Source: CAZSAL01 sp964604825 (GTDB lineage: Bacteria; Elusimicrobiota; Elusimicrobia; 2-01-FULL-59-12). From it: a stretch of 64,000 nucleotides of DNA. Below are positions 17,997 to 27,884 of the stretch, piece by piece; the stretch's first letter is position 1; each line of letters opens with the position of its first letter. The stretch is taken from assembly GCA_964604825.1 (NCBI GenBank), contig CAZSAL010000004.1, positions 27,670 to 91,669 on the forward strand. The letters are read 5' to 3'. The notes beneath the pieces were generated by a model. The model was not told where the DNA came from and made no database searches. It saw nothing but the letters and a program-made list of their open reading frames with translations. Both the position numbers and the translations under genes were made by a program.

Positions 17997-20389
17997 TCCA
18001 ACTCAACGAACATCGCCCCGCGAAAGGCCACCTCTCCGGTTCGGAGATCCCGGTGGGGACCTTCATCCCTTACGCCTGCCATTACGATGACCAAACCATT
18101 CTGACCAAGAATGGGCACCTCATCCAATTTCTGCGACTGGACGGATTTGCCTTTGAGTCCGCCGACCCCGAGGACATCGATGTTCGAAAGCGCCTTCGGA
18201 ACGTGCTTCTCAAATCTCTGGCCGGTCCCGAATATGCCTTATGGTTTCACACGATTCGCAGCCGACAGCCGGCCTATCCGGAAGGCCAGTTCGAACCTGG
18301 GTTCGCGGAGATTCTCAACAACCGCTGGAAAGAGAAGAACGCCGGCCGCAATTTATTCCAAAACAGTCTATACGTTTCGATAGTTAAACGCGGCCACGTA
18401 GGACATGCGGGAAGTTTTCAGCAATTCCTGGGAATCTTCACGCAGAAGGGCAGTGACGCAGCACATGCCGAGACCTTGGGGGCTGCCTGCCAGGATTTAA
18501 AAGACATCACCCATCGCCTTGAATCCACCTTATCCGATTATGGCCCACATCTCCTCACGACACATTCGACACCGGCGGGCGTTATGTCCGAGCCATTGGC
18601 TTTTCTAGCACGGCTGATCAATCTGGAAGACCGCCCGGTACTGGTTCCCGCGATGGACCTCTCGCGTTATCTCGCCTGGAAGCGCCTTTTCTTTGGCGGC
18701 AATGCGATCGAGTGCCGCGGAGCGACCCATAGCCGGTTGGCCGCGATGGTCTCTATAAAGGAATACGCACCGGAAACGTATGCAGGGCTTCTGGACGGGT
18801 TTTTCTCGCTGCCTTTTGAGTTTGTTCTCACGCAGTCCTTTACCTTTGTGCACCGTCAAACGGCACTTTCCGCGATGCAGCTCCAACAGCGTCGCATGGA
18901 GCAAACCGGGGATCTGGCCGTTTCGCAGATGGAAGAAATCGACCAGGCGCTGGATGACGCGACCGGTGGTGCGATCGCGTTCGGCCAGCATCACCTGACC
19001 GTTCAGCCCATCGTCAATACCATGAAGGAACTGGATGAAGCCATCGCGCGCATCGACACCGAGCTCATGAACCTGGGCATCCTGGGCGTCCGCGAAGACC
19101 TCAACATGGAACCCTGCTTTTGGGCGCAGCTTCCGGGCAATTTCGAGTACATCGCCCGGCGCGCCACGGTAAGTACGGCCAATCTGGCCGGCTTTGTTTC
19201 ACTCCATAATTTTCCAGCCGGTCGCCCCTCAGGCAATCACTGGGGTCCAGCCGTCACCGTCCTTGAGACCAAATCCGGGACGCCCTACTTCTTTAATTTC
19301 CATTCGGGAGATGTGGGGCACACGACGTTCATCGGTCCGACCGGGTGCGGCAAGACGGCACTTCTCAATTTCCTATGCGCACAAAGCCGGAAGTTCGGTG
19401 GTCGGGTTTTTTATTTCGACCGCGACCGCGGCTCGGAGATTTTCCTGCGGGCATTGGGAGGGACTTATCGCAACCTGGGCGCCGCGCATCCTTCCGGCTT
19501 TAACCCGCTCCAACTGGCCGACACACCTTCTAACCGCGCCTTTCTCGTGGACTGGCTGAAAAGCATGCTCATAGCCTCTGGAGATGCCTTCACCGGTGAA
19601 GAATTGGCTCGTGTGGGCGAAGCCGTTGCCGGCAACTACAAGCTCGCCTGGGACCATCGGACACTTGATAACGTGGCTCCCTTTCTGGGAATGGGCGGCC
19701 CTGGGAGCCTGGCGGGACGGCTTGCAATCTGGCATGGCCAGGGGGAAAAACGAAATCTCTTTGGTAATTCTGCCGACCTCCTGTCCTTAGACCAAAAGGT
19801 GATGGCTTTCGAGATGGGTCCACTGATGAACGACACTTCAAGTATCACCCCGGTACTTTTGTATCTCTTCCACCGGATCAGTTCGGCCCTGGACGGCACG
19901 CCCACGATGATCGTACTGGAAGAAGCCTGGGCACTCCTCAAAAATCCCATCTTTGCCGCCAAGATCGAGGATTGGCTCAAAACCTTCCGAAAGTTGAATG
20001 CCCTTGTCATCTTTGCCACACAGAGCGTCGAAGATGCCGTGCGTTCGGCGATCAGCCCGGCCCTGATTGGGCAAACCGCCACACACATCTACTTTCCGAA
20101 TCCCAAAGCCACCGAGGAATACCGCAACGTCTTCAAACTGTCCGAACGAGAGATGCACCTCATCCGTGACGTGTTGGACAAAGAGAGCCGCTGCTTTTTG
20201 CTCAAACAGGCGCACGATTCGGTGGTTGCGCGCGCCGACTTCTCGCCCATGCCGGACATTCTGGCTGTCCTCTCCGGTCGTGCCGAGACTGTCGCGATCG
20301 TCGATCGCCTGCGCTCCGATGTGGGGGATGATCCGGCAGTCTGGCTTCCACTTTTTCAACAGGAGGTTTCACATGGGCTCAAGTCTTAA
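17993..20389 (+). CDS. virB4: T4SS ATPase VirB4/TrbE
   Basis: This 798-residue ATPase has an N-terminal CagE/TrbE/VirB domain and a C-terminal RecA-like domain. Walker A is FIGPTGCGKTALLNF near residue 447. Walker B is PTMIVLEEAWALL near residue 638. FATQSVEDA and FPNPKA near the C-terminus are characteristic of VirB4. It powers pilus biogenesis and substrate transfer at the inner membrane. It overlaps virB3 by 4 bases and virB5 by 17. The frame is intact, unlike virB6. Confidence 0.95.
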   Translation: MIQLNEHRPAKGHLSGSEIPVGTFIPYACHYDDQTILTKNGHLIQFLRLDGFAFESADPEDIDVRKRLRNVLLKSLAGPEYALWFHTIRSRQPAYPEGQFEPGFAEILNNRWKEKNAGRNLFQNSLYVSIVKRGHVGHAGSFQQFLGIFTQKGSDAAHAETLGAACQDLKDITHRLESTLSDYGPHLLTTHSTPAGVMSEPLAFLARLINLEDRPVLVPAMDLSRYLAWKRLFFGGNAIECRGATHSRLAAMVSIKEYAPETYAGLLDGFFSLPFEFVLTQSFTFVHRQTALSAMQLQQRRMEQTGDLAVSQMEEIDQALDDATGGAIAFGQHHLTVQPIVNTMKELDEAIARIDTELMNLGILGVREDLNMEPCFWAQLPGNFEYIARRATVSTANLAGFVSLHNFPAGRPSGNHWGPAVTVLETKSGTPYFFNFHSGDVGHTTFIGPTGCGKTALLNFLCAQSRKFGGRVFYFDRDRGSEIFLRALGGTYRNLGAAHPSGFNPLQLADTPSNRAFLVDWLKSMLIASGDAFTGEELARVGEAVAGNYKLAWDHRTLDNVAPFLGMGGPGSLAGRLAIWHGQGEKRNLFGNSADLLSLDQKVMAFEMGPLMNDTSSITPVLLYLFHRISSALDGTPTMIVLEEAWALLKNPIFAAKIEDWLKTFRKLNALVIFATQSVEDAVRSAISPALIGQTATHIYFPNPKATEEYRNVFKLSEREMHLIRDVLDKESRCFLLKQAHDSVVARADFSPMPDILAVLSGRAETVAIVDRLRSDVGDDPAVWLPLFQQEVSHGLKS

Positions 20390-21131
20390 GAAATATCTTC
20401 TGCGACAACCGTCCTTTGGCGTCATGCTGGAACGCGCCGCAGGGCTAACGATATTCGTTCTGGTCGTTGTGATTCTGACCGAACTCGTCACCCCTACTTC
20501 TTCGCAGGCAACCCTACCGGTTCTTGATTATGCGGCCGTGAGTCAGATGCTCGTTCAGACAGAGCAGTTTACTCAGCATCTCTCCATGATGGCCCAGCAG
20601 ATCACGATGCTCAAACAACAGGTTCAGTCCATGAGCGGCCATTACGGGATCGGAAATCTAAGCGGCCCCATCAATGGGTGGGGCACGAGTTCCTGGGGGG
20701 ATATAGTCGGGATGGTGAACACCGGCGTGAATCCCGGTGACGCCTCCCAAGTCCAGGCTTACAAAGCCGCCCACTCGCAGGTTGCCGCCCAGTACCCTCC
20801 GCTTGATCCGAACCTGGCCGCGTCCAACCCACGCATGCAGGCGGTCTGGAGCGGAACCTATCAGGCGGCGATCACAGGTTTAAGCGCCGGCCAGGGCACG
20901 TTTAACGCCGCGTCCGTGCCTCTTGCCGATCTGCAGGCCTACCAGAACCGGATTGAACATACCGATACCGTCAAAGCCGCGCTCGACTTAAACACGGCGG
21001 TCGGAATTAAATCGGCTCAGATCAACGCCGAGCTTCTGCGTACAAACGCCATGCAGTTGTATCTACAGGCCAATGCCCAGAACGCTATCGCGAGCGGACA
21101 GGCCGCGCAATCAGACTTTTTCGCCAATTAA
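20373..21131 (+). CDS. virB5: T4SS minor pilin VirB5/TrbJ
   Basis: This 252-residue protein starts at an ATG with AGGAGG within the end of virB4. It has an N-terminal membrane or signal segment (about residues 22-45), then a Gln/Ala-rich helical body (SQMLVQTEQFTQHLSMMAQQITMLKQQVQSM). A C-terminal helix is rich in Ala and Asn. This is the TrbJ/VirB5 pattern of a periplasmic protein placed at the pilus tip. Gene order between virB4 and virB6 agrees. Confidence 0.87.
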   Translation: MGSSLKKYLLRQPSFGVMLERAAGLTIFVLVVVILTELVTPTSSQATLPVLDYAAVSQMLVQTEQFTQHLSMMAQQITMLKQQVQSMSGHYGIGNLSGPINGWGTSSWGDIVGMVNTGVNPGDASQVQAYKAAHSQVAAQYPPLDPNLAASNPRMQAVWSGTYQAAITGLSAGQGTFNAASVPLADLQAYQNRIEHTDTVKAALDLNTAVGIKSAQINAELLRTNAMQLYLQANAQNAIASGQAAQSDFFAN

Positions 21132-21141
21132 GGAGCCACTC

Positions 21142-22091
21142 ATGGATTCTTATCTCGGACTGAGCAATATCTTGAACCTCGTCGACGCGTCGATTCAGAT
21201 CTATGTCCAATCCACCTATCAGGCGCTTTCCTCTGCGCTCGCGCCGACCTTGAAGCTTCTCATGATCCTCTATGTGGTCTTCTTCGGGATCGGACATTTA
21301 ACAGGCCATACGCCGTTTAATCTCTGGCGAACGCTAAGGCATCTCGCCGTCATGGTTGTCGTGTCGGCGTTTGTTACGCAATGGGATTTCTTCACCCTCT
21401 ATTTCGCCAACCTCTTTACGAATGGCCCCGGGAGGCTAATGGCCATCATTTCCGGTGGATCGGCCGATCCGAACGCCATGCTGGGCGACGTGCTGGATCG
21501 TGGGGTCATGGCTGCCAACGCGATCAACCAGACGGCGAGCGTTTTCACACTGGGTTTTCTGATCGTGGGCTACAGCCTGTTTTACATGACGCTCATTTCG
21601 GTCGCGTACGCACTTTATCTCCTGGTGCTTTCAAAGATTGCGCTCTCTATTCTCCTGGGGCTGGCTCCATTCTTTTTTCTTTTTCTGCTTTTTGATGCCA
21701 CGCGTGATTTCTTCGTGCATTACTTTCGGCAGGTCTTTAATTTCGCTCTCATTCCCATTTTCACTGCTGCGGTCCTGAGCATCATGCTCAAAATACCTCA
21801 GCAGGCCCTCATGCAGCTGCAGTCGGCACTCGCCGCACACAGCGGGCATGGGGGACTTTATTGCGTGTATGTCCTGCTCTCGTTCTTCATCCTCCTGGGG
21901 CTTCTGCACCAGGTCACGGGTTTGCCGCCGGCATCTCGGGCGGCGGCCTGCATCTGCATCCGGGTGGCTTCGCCGCGATGTCTACGGCGATCGCGGTCGT
22001 TGGCGCCCAGCGAGGGGCCAAGCGCATTGTGGAAGCCGCCAGGCGCGGACGTGAGAAGATCCGCTCCCTGCGCCGGGAGAAGCGATCATGA
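21142..22091 (+). pseudogene. virB6: T4SS membrane protein VirB6/TrbL, frameshifted near 21918
   Basis: The first frame encodes a polytopic membrane protein of the VirB6/TrbL family, with about six membrane segments, including LLMILYVVFFGIGHL and IALSILLGLAPFFFLFLLFDATRDFFVHYFRQ. At about 21918 this frame turns into basic, Ser/Pro/Arg-rich sequence that runs into virB8. A -1 shift at the G-run ACGGGT restores the expected end: HGFAAGISGGGLHLHPGGFAAMSTAIAVVG, a basic tail and a TGA at 22089-22091 that overlaps the virB8 ATG. Either one G was lost (mutation or assembly error) or a -1 frameshift is programmed. VirB6 is essential for the inner-membrane channel. Confidence 0.82.
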
Positions 22092-22777
22092 ACGGACTCC
22101 TCTTTCAGAATCCCTTCAAGACGCTTTCCTATCCAGCCGAGGCCTATGACTGGTATCAGGACCGCTATCAATCGGTGCACGTGAGCCGCAATCGCTGGCT
22201 CTGTACCGCCTGGGCGGCATTAGCTCTGGCCCTTCTCGAAGCCGCCGCGCTGATGACTCTTATCCCGCTCAAGACCTCCGTTCCTTTTCTCATCAAAGAG
22301 GAGACCTCGGGAGCCGTTACGACTGTCGCGCCCCTGGCCGGCGACCCATCCATGACTTACGACGAAGCCATCCGCAAATACTTCCTCGGCCATTACGTCA
22401 TTGACCGGGAGACCTACGATCCAGCGGATCTGGCGGAGAATTACCGCGCGGTTGATCTGATGTCGGGTTCCTCTGAGCGGCGGTTGTTTGATCAATGGAT
22501 CGCTTCCAATAATCCGACCGGACCACTCGCTGTGTATGGAAATCAGATTCGGCGATTCGTCCACGTGAAATCAATCGCATTCCTGCCGGGACAGATGGCG
22601 CAGTTGCGCTTCACAGCGACGGAACAGAAGGCGTCGAGCGCTCCCAAAGTCAGCGAATGGATCGCCACGGTGACCTGGCGTTTTGGACCCGCACCCATCG
22701 CCGAGGCGGACCGGCTCGTCAATCCACTCGGATTCTGTATCACCCATTACCGCATCGACCAGGAGGTCATTTCATGA
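22088..22777 (+). CDS. virB8: T4SS inner-membrane protein VirB8
   Basis: This 229-residue bitopic protein has a cytoplasmic N-terminus (about 1-35), one membrane helix (about 36-56) and a periplasmic NTF2-like VirB8 domain. Recognisable segments are YDEAIRKYFLGHYVIDRETYDPADLAENYRAVDLMSG and WIATVTWRFGPAPIAEADRLVNPLGF. VirB8 nucleates assembly by binding VirB9 and VirB10. The start forms ATGA with the restored virB6 stop, and its own stop overlaps virB9. Confidence 0.92.
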   Translation: MNGLLFQNPFKTLSYPAEAYDWYQDRYQSVHVSRNRWLCTAWAALALALLEAAALMTLIPLKTSVPFLIKEETSGAVTTVAPLAGDPSMTYDEAIRKYFLGHYVIDRETYDPADLAENYRAVDLMSGSSERRLFDQWIASNNPTGPLAVYGNQIRRFVHVKSIAFLPGQMAQLRFTATEQKASSAPKVSEWIATVTWRFGPAPIAEADRLVNPLGFCITHYRIDQEVIS

Positions 22778-23496
22778 TTCGCATTCGCCTTATGTTTAGT
22801 CTGCTGTTTCTCTTTGCGGCTTATTCTGTCCATGCAGAGAGCGTTCCGCGTGCCACGGTCACGGATGACCGGGTCAAATTGCTCGTCTACAGCCCCAACC
22901 AGGTCTATCGGCTCGTCGCGTATTACGGCTATCAGATCGACATTCAAATCGGAGACGCTGAAGAGATCAAAACCATCGCGGCCGGCGACTCCATCGGCTG
23001 GCAGATCGTTGGCGCGGGCCAGCATATCTTCATCAAACCGATGGCCGATGGGGCCCGCACAAACCTCTCGCTCGTGACGAACAAGCGAACCTACATATTT
23101 GATCTTGTCGCCCGATCGCCCCTCAGGCGCGAGGACATCACATACCTCATACGCTTTCGCTATCCCGAAACGGAGGCGTTCGCTTCATTGGTGCCGAGTG
23201 CGGCAGACAAAGACGGACCGAACTTCAATCTCAATTACAAGATCGCGGGGGCAAAAAGCATTCAACCGCTTCATGTCTTTGATGACGGCCAATTTACCTA
23301 TTTTGAATTTGATCATACCCGGTCTCTTCCGGCCATCTTTGTGGTCGGGTCTGACGGCAAAGAAAGCCTCGTGAATTACCGCATGGAAGGCACCTACGTG
23401 GTCGTCGAACGCCTGGGCGACTTTTACACGATGCGCAGCGGCAATGAAACCGCTACCGCAATCAATCAGAAGAAATTGTTGACGGACCCCGCTTAA
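22774..23496 (+). CDS. virB9: T4SS outer-membrane complex protein VirB9/TrbG
   Basis: This 240-residue secreted protein has a signal peptide MIRIRLMFSLLFLFAAYSVHA. The N-terminal VirB9 domain contains VYSPNQVYRLVAYYGYQIDIQIGDAEEI. The C-terminal lobe contains FNLNYKIAG...PLHVFDDGQFTYFEF, which binds VirB7 in related systems. No virB7-like lipoprotein gene is visible here. VirB9 and VirB10 form the core channel. It starts at an ATG 4 bases inside virB8. Confidence 0.93.
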   Translation: MIRIRLMFSLLFLFAAYSVHAESVPRATVTDDRVKLLVYSPNQVYRLVAYYGYQIDIQIGDAEEIKTIAAGDSIGWQIVGAGQHIFIKPMADGARTNLSLVTNKRTYIFDLVARSPLRREDITYLIRFRYPETEAFASLVPSAADKDGPNFNLNYKIAGAKSIQPLHVFDDGQFTYFEFDHTRSLPAIFVVGSDGKESLVNYRMEGTYVVVERLGDFYTMRSGNETATAINQKKLLTDPA

Positions 23497-23507
23497 GGAG
23501 AGCCGAC

Positions 23508-24557
23508 ATGGAAGAACAGACACCCGAACCGAATCTGACTCCCGTGGTACCTGCCGAGATCCCGAGCGCTGTCCGTTCCGGGACGTCATGGAACCCGGGT
23601 CTTTGGCTCGCGCTGGCGGCGCTCTTGTTTCTGGCCTTCTTTTTCATGAAGGGGGGAAAGCGTAGAGCTCCAATGGCTGCAAATGAAAGCGACTTCAATA
23701 CGGCAAGCGCCTCGCCCTCGACCGCCCCCACGTTAGCGGTACCCACAATTCCTATTCTCCCACCGCCGGCGGCCTGGCAGAGACCGGAACAGGCGTCTCT
23801 GCGTGATGCGCGCCGCAATTCCCCCGTCGTCCTCTACACCAACACCGCCGCCACCCCCGGCGCGGGGTCGGGCGCCTCCTCCCCCGACCCCGCGGCCGGC
23901 CCTCCCATGCCTTCCGGGTTTCATCCCACCAGCAGCGGCTCGGCCCGTTCGTCGACCCTGGGCGACCGGGAATTCATCATCGCGGAAGGAAAACTCCTGG
24001 ATGCGGTCCTCGAAACAGGCATCAACACGGATCATCCGGGCATGCTCCGGGCGCTTATCTCGGACGATATCTACGGAGATTCCGGCCGCACGGTGCTCTT
24101 GCCGCGAGGCTCACGGCTGATCGGGCAGTACGACGCGGACGTCGCTCAGGGACAATCCCGCGTCTTCGTCATCTGGCAGCGCGCCATCAGACCGGACGGC
24201 ATCGACATCGCCTTGGGTTCCGGTGGGACTGATTCTCTCGGGGAAGCCGGGCTTTCAGGCGATGTGAACCGTCATTTCTTCACGATGTTCGGGGCGGCCA
24301 CGCTTTTGTCTATTATCGGGGCTTCGGCTGCGACCATCGGCGTCGGTGCCCAGGATGCTGGGAACTCCCTGGCGACCTATCGGAGTTCGATGGCGCAGGG
24401 GTTCAGCGAGGCGACCAACAATGTGATGGGCGTGTTTGTGCGCATAAAACCCACGATCTCCGTCCCGCCCGGGACTTCGGTCAAAGTATTTGTGGCCCGT
24501 GATCTCTATTTCGATCCGGCGGCTATCGCTTCCCGCCGGGTCCAGGTTATTCCATGA
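23508..24557 (+). CDS. virB10: T4SS core channel protein VirB10/TrbI
   Basis: This 349-residue protein has a short cytoplasmic N-terminus, one membrane helix (about 28-46) and a Pro/Ala/Ser-rich periplasmic linker (about 60-145). The C-terminal TrbI/VirB10 barrel contains LLDAVLETGINTDHPGMLRALISDDIYGDSG and RLIGQYDADVAQGQSRVFVIWQRAIRPDG. It spans both membranes and transmits ATPase signals to the outer-membrane pore. The start has AGGAG 6 bases upstream. The stop overlaps virB11. Confidence 0.95.
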   Translation: MEEQTPEPNLTPVVPAEIPSAVRSGTSWNPGLWLALAALLFLAFFFMKGGKRRAPMAANESDFNTASASPSTAPTLAVPTIPILPPPAAWQRPEQASLRDARRNSPVVLYTNTAATPGAGSGASSPDPAAGPPMPSGFHPTSSGSARSSTLGDREFIIAEGKLLDAVLETGINTDHPGMLRALISDDIYGDSGRTVLLPRGSRLIGQYDADVAQGQSRVFVIWQRAIRPDGIDIALGSGGTDSLGEAGLSGDVNRHFFTMFGAATLLSIIGASAATIGVGAQDAGNSLATYRSSMAQGFSEATNNVMGVFVRIKPTISVPPGTSVKVFVARDLYFDPAAIASRRVQVIP

Positions 24558-25528
24558 GCCGAGTAGCCCTTCGAACGTTTCTATCGCCTCTTGATTCCCT
24601 CTTGAGCGAGGATGACGTGAGCGAGATCTCAATCAATCAGCCCGGGGAAGCCTGGGTCGAGCGCAAAGGGGAAATGAAGAGGCTCGATCTGCCTGCTCTC
24701 GATCCCGAACACCTTCGTCTCATGGCGGATTTAATCGCGGAATCCTCCCAACAGCAACTGTCGCCCGAAAAGCCGCTTCTTTCCGCAACTCTGCCCGAGG
24801 GGCACAGAGTTCAGATTGTTCTCCCGCCCGCCGCTGAAGACTTCTGCTGTTCGATACGAAAACCGGGCGTCATTCACTACGACCTGGCCGCTTATGAAGA
24901 ACAAGGGGCCTTTGCCGAAACCGCCACCGCTCATGAGGTATCGCCCGACGAAGCTCTCCTTACCGGCCTTTTGCGCCATCACGACATTCCGACCTTCATC
25001 CGCACCGCGGTCCAAAGTCGCCGCAATATCCTGATTTCAGGGGGAACTTCGACCGGCAAAACGACTTTCTTAAACGCTTGTCTTCAGGCCATCCCCGATC
25101 ACGAAAGGTTAGTCACTGTGGAAGATGCCCGCGAAGTGCGCGTGCGCCAGCCCAACCGCGTTCATCTTCTGAGTTCGCGCGGCGGCCAGGGGCGAGCCCA
25201 GGTCACGCCTCAACAGCTGATCGAAGCGTCTTTACGCCTGCGGCCCGACCGCATCATCATGGGCGAATTGCGAGGGGTCGAAGCCTTCGCTTTTCTGCGC
25301 GCGATTAATACGGGTCATCCGGGCTCGATCGCAACGATTCACGCTGACTCACCCGAGATGGCCTTTGAACAACTGGCCCTCATGGTCCTGCAAGCCGATC
25401 TCGGCATGACTCGGCCGCAAGTTCTGGACTACGTTCGTCATGCCATTCCCATAGTGCTTCAGCTCCACCGAGGCGACGCCGGACGTCGGGTGGTCTCGGA
25501 AATCTACTACGCGGGGTATTCCTCATGA
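24554..25528 (+). CDS. virB11: T4SS traffic ATPase VirB11/TrbB
   Basis: This 324-residue ATPase of the GspE/VirB11 superfamily has an N-terminal domain opening with LDSLLSEDDVSEISINQPGEAWVERKG. Walker A is ISGGTSTGKTTFLNA near residue 163. The Asp box is DAREVRV, Walker B RIIMGELRG and the His box GHPGSIATIHADS. Hexamers at the inner membrane switch between pilus assembly and DNA transfer. It overlaps both virB10 and virD4 by 4 bases. Confidence 0.96.
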   Translation: MSRVALRTFLSPLDSLLSEDDVSEISINQPGEAWVERKGEMKRLDLPALDPEHLRLMADLIAESSQQQLSPEKPLLSATLPEGHRVQIVLPPAAEDFCCSIRKPGVIHYDLAAYEEQGAFAETATAHEVSPDEALLTGLLRHHDIPTFIRTAVQSRRNILISGGTSTGKTTFLNACLQAIPDHERLVTVEDAREVRVRQPNRVHLLSSRGGQGRAQVTPQQLIEASLRLRPDRIIMGELRGVEAFAFLRAINTGHPGSIATIHADSPEMAFEQLALMVLQADLGMTRPQVLDYVRHAIPIVLQLHRGDAGRRVVSEIYYAGYSS

Positions 25529-27267
25529 ATCAAACACGCGGCATCTGGTGGTCGGCGGCAGGCCTCACCGCATTGATCGCATGGTCTTGGCTCGCCGGCT
25601 TTGTCTTTTGCGTTCTGGCACGACTTCCGTTCCATCAAGTCACGCCCTGGACGCTCTGGCATTACTTTCCCTTTTACTTTACTTCCCCTCCGGTTCGACA
25701 GCTCATGAACACCTCCACCATCGCCGCCTTTGTTCTGTTGGCGCTTCTGGTCGGGTCCTGGATCAAGAATCAGAAGCTCATCAGCCCTTACGGCGATGCC
25801 CGCTGGGCGTCGTGGGGTGAGGTGCGGCGAGCGGGCCTCCTCTCCCGGACTGGCATTTTGCTGGGACGGCGCGCGGGACGGTTCCTCTGCATGCCGGGCT
25901 GGGAGCACGTGATGTGTTTTGCGCCGTCCGGCTCCGGCAAGGGAGTAGGCATTGTCATCCCGAACCTTCTCCATTGGTCAGATTCCGCGATCGTCCACGA
26001 CGTGAAGGGGGAGAATTTCCGCCTCACGAGCGGTTACCGCGCCGCGCATGGACAAAAAGTGTATTTCTTCAATCCCGGTGATCCGGATGGGCGCACTCAT
26101 CGGTACAACCCCTTCCAGTTCGTAAGCGACGATCCAGGACTTCGAATCGACGATCTTCAGAAAATTGCCCATCTCTTATTGCCCAAGCACGATTTCTGGG
26201 AAAACGAGGCCCGTACGCTTCTCGTGGGTTTGGCGCTTCATTTATTGGATGAATCGGGCGCAGCGGTGTCTTTCGGCAACATTCTCTGCACCATCCGGGA
26301 ATCGAACTTTTTTGATTATGTGCATGACCTGTTGACGCGGCGCCGGGATGGGATGAATCCCGTAGCCTGCATGGCCTTAAACGCTTACATTCAAAAAGCC
26401 GAGAAGGAACGAAGCGGAGTCCTTTCCACATTGAGTTCCGCCCTGGAGCTTTGGGCAAACCCTCTGATCGACGCCGCCACCTACGCGAGCGACTTCGACC
26501 TGCGCCGCTTCAAGAAAGAACGGATAACGCTTTATGTAGGGGTCTCCCCGAACAACCTCCACCGTTTGCGGCCTCTCCTTCAGATCCTTTACCAGCAGGC
26601 CACCGACATTCTCACCGAAAAGGAACCCGACCCAAAGACAGAACCTTTCGGCGTGCTCTTTCTGATGGACGAATTCGCCAGCCTCGGGCGCATGACGCAG
26701 TTTGAGCAGGCGAGTGCCTATTTTCGCGGCTACCGGGTCCGATTCATGATGATCATTCAGGACTTACCTCAGTTGGAGCGGCATTATGAACGGACGGGCC
26801 TTTATTCGTTTCTCGGAATGTCCAAGGTAAAAGTGACTTTCGCCTCCGGCGATTATGAGACGGCGGAAGTCATCTCCAAATATCTGGGGAATTTCGGAGC
26901 TCGTACCGAATCCGAGAGTCAAAGCGAGCCTACGGGATCGCTTTGGCTTTCAGGCCGCACCAGCCGGTCGTTCTCTGAGACTTCTCGAGCCCTGCTCCTT
27001 CCGCAGGAAATCCTTCAGCTCCCACCGGATGAGGAAATCGTCATGATCGAGGGACTGCCTCCCATTCGCGCAAGCAAGATCCGCTATTTTCAAGAATCCG
27101 TCTTTACGTCCCGGATGATTCCACCGATACCGATTACTCCCATCACACCCATTCTGCGTGAGCTCAAAGTCGTTTCCTTGCCTCCGGCGCGCGAATTGAG
27201 CGAGCAGGAAAAGGATCAGTTCCGGCAGCAATACGCGATCGACGACCATCCTCAAGACGCCGCATGA
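25525..27267 (+). CDS. virD4: T4SS coupling protein VirD4/TraG
   Basis: This 580-residue coupling protein has two N-terminal membrane helices (about 8-32 and 62-80). Walker A is FAPSGSGKGVGIVIPNLL near residue 132. Walker B is GVLFLMDEFASLGRMTQ near residue 373. It recruits the relaxase-bound DNA strand to the secretion channel. It is the last T4SS gene; VirB1- and VirB7-like genes are missing from the operon. About 50 bases separate it from the first SSB gene. Confidence 0.95.
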   Translation: MNQTRGIWWSAAGLTALIAWSWLAGFVFCVLARLPFHQVTPWTLWHYFPFYFTSPPVRQLMNTSTIAAFVLLALLVGSWIKNQKLISPYGDARWASWGEVRRAGLLSRTGILLGRRAGRFLCMPGWEHVMCFAPSGSGKGVGIVIPNLLHWSDSAIVHDVKGENFRLTSGYRAAHGQKVYFFNPGDPDGRTHRYNPFQFVSDDPGLRIDDLQKIAHLLLPKHDFWENEARTLLVGLALHLLDESGAAVSFGNILCTIRESNFFDYVHDLLTRRRDGMNPVACMALNAYIQKAEKERSGVLSTLSSALELWANPLIDAATYASDFDLRRFKKERITLYVGVSPNNLHRLRPLLQILYQQATDILTEKEPDPKTEPFGVLFLMDEFASLGRMTQFEQASAYFRGYRVRFMMIIQDLPQLERHYERTGLYSFLGMSKVKVTFASGDYETAEVISKYLGNFGARTESESQSEPTGSLWLSGRTSRSFSETSRALLLPQEILQLPPDEEIVMIEGLPPIRASKIRYFQESVFTSRMIPPIPITPITPILRELKVVSLPPARELSEQEKDQFRQQYAIDDHPQDAA

Positions 27268-27320
27268 CGCACCCTCGCGGAGCCTGAAGCCCGAGGCATT
27301 ACCTCAAAGGAGATACCACC

Positions 27321-27875
27321 ATGGCCACCAAAGCCGCAAAGACAACGAAAGAAAAAGTAGCGCCTGCGCCGGAGACCAAAACCCCGCCCGCCAAAGCTCC
27401 CGAGCCGACTCAACAGCCGAGTCCATCAACGCCTGCGCCGCAGCAGACGTCTGTCGCCGATGCGCCCGCCGTATCCACACAAGCTTCCGTTGCGCCGCCG
27501 AATGGTGTTCGCATGCCGGCGATCAATGACGTCCGCGTAGCGGGACGCCTCACTCGCGATCCCGTCATTCGGGAAGTCGGCAGCCAGAAAGTCGCCAACT
27601 TCGACATCGCCGTTGAGAAACGCTACCGCGACGCACAGAACCAGTGGCAGAAGCAGGTCTCCTTCGTCCCCTGCGCCGTTTGGGGAGTCGTGGCCGACCG
27701 CGCGAGGGAATTCCTAAAGAAAGGCAGTCCGGTCTATCTCGAAGGACGGCTTCGCTCCCAGTCCTGGCAGACCCGCGATGGTCAGAAGCGTTCCATCATG
27801 CGTCTGGAAGCCTTCAAAGTGCAGTCGTTGGCCAGAGGGCAAGCGCGGAGCCAGGGACAGGAAGTCGGCGACTGA
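27321..27875 (+). CDS. ssb: single-stranded DNA-binding protein, copy 1 with N-terminal linker
   Basis: This 184-residue protein has an extra N-terminal 60 residues rich in Lys, Pro, Ala and Thr, then the OB fold: INDVRVAGRLTRDPVIREVG, VANFDIAVEKRYRD, QVSFVPCAVWG and GSPVYLEGRLRSQSW. The usual acidic C-terminal tip is replaced by ARGQARSQGQEVGD, which is only weakly acidic. It is the first of three consecutive SSB genes after virD4. Plasmid SSBs coat the transferred strand in the recipient. The Pro-rich extension is unusual, since SSB linkers normally lie C-terminal to the OB fold. Confidence 0.92.
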   Translation: MATKAAKTTKEKVAPAPETKTPPAKAPEPTQQPSPSTPAPQQTSVADAPAVSTQASVAPPNGVRMPAINDVRVAGRLTRDPVIREVGSQKVANFDIAVEKRYRDAQNQWQKQVSFVPCAVWGVVADRAREFLKKGSPVYLEGRLRSQSWQTRDGQKRSIMRLEAFKVQSLARGQARSQGQEVGD

Positions 27876-27884
27876 GGCTAAGCC

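Noticed and set aside
21919..22149. First-frame C-terminus of virB6 read as a genuine tail
   Set aside because: The Arg/Ser/Pro-rich sequence lacks membrane or VirB6 features and runs 60 bases into virB8, while the shifted frame restores both.
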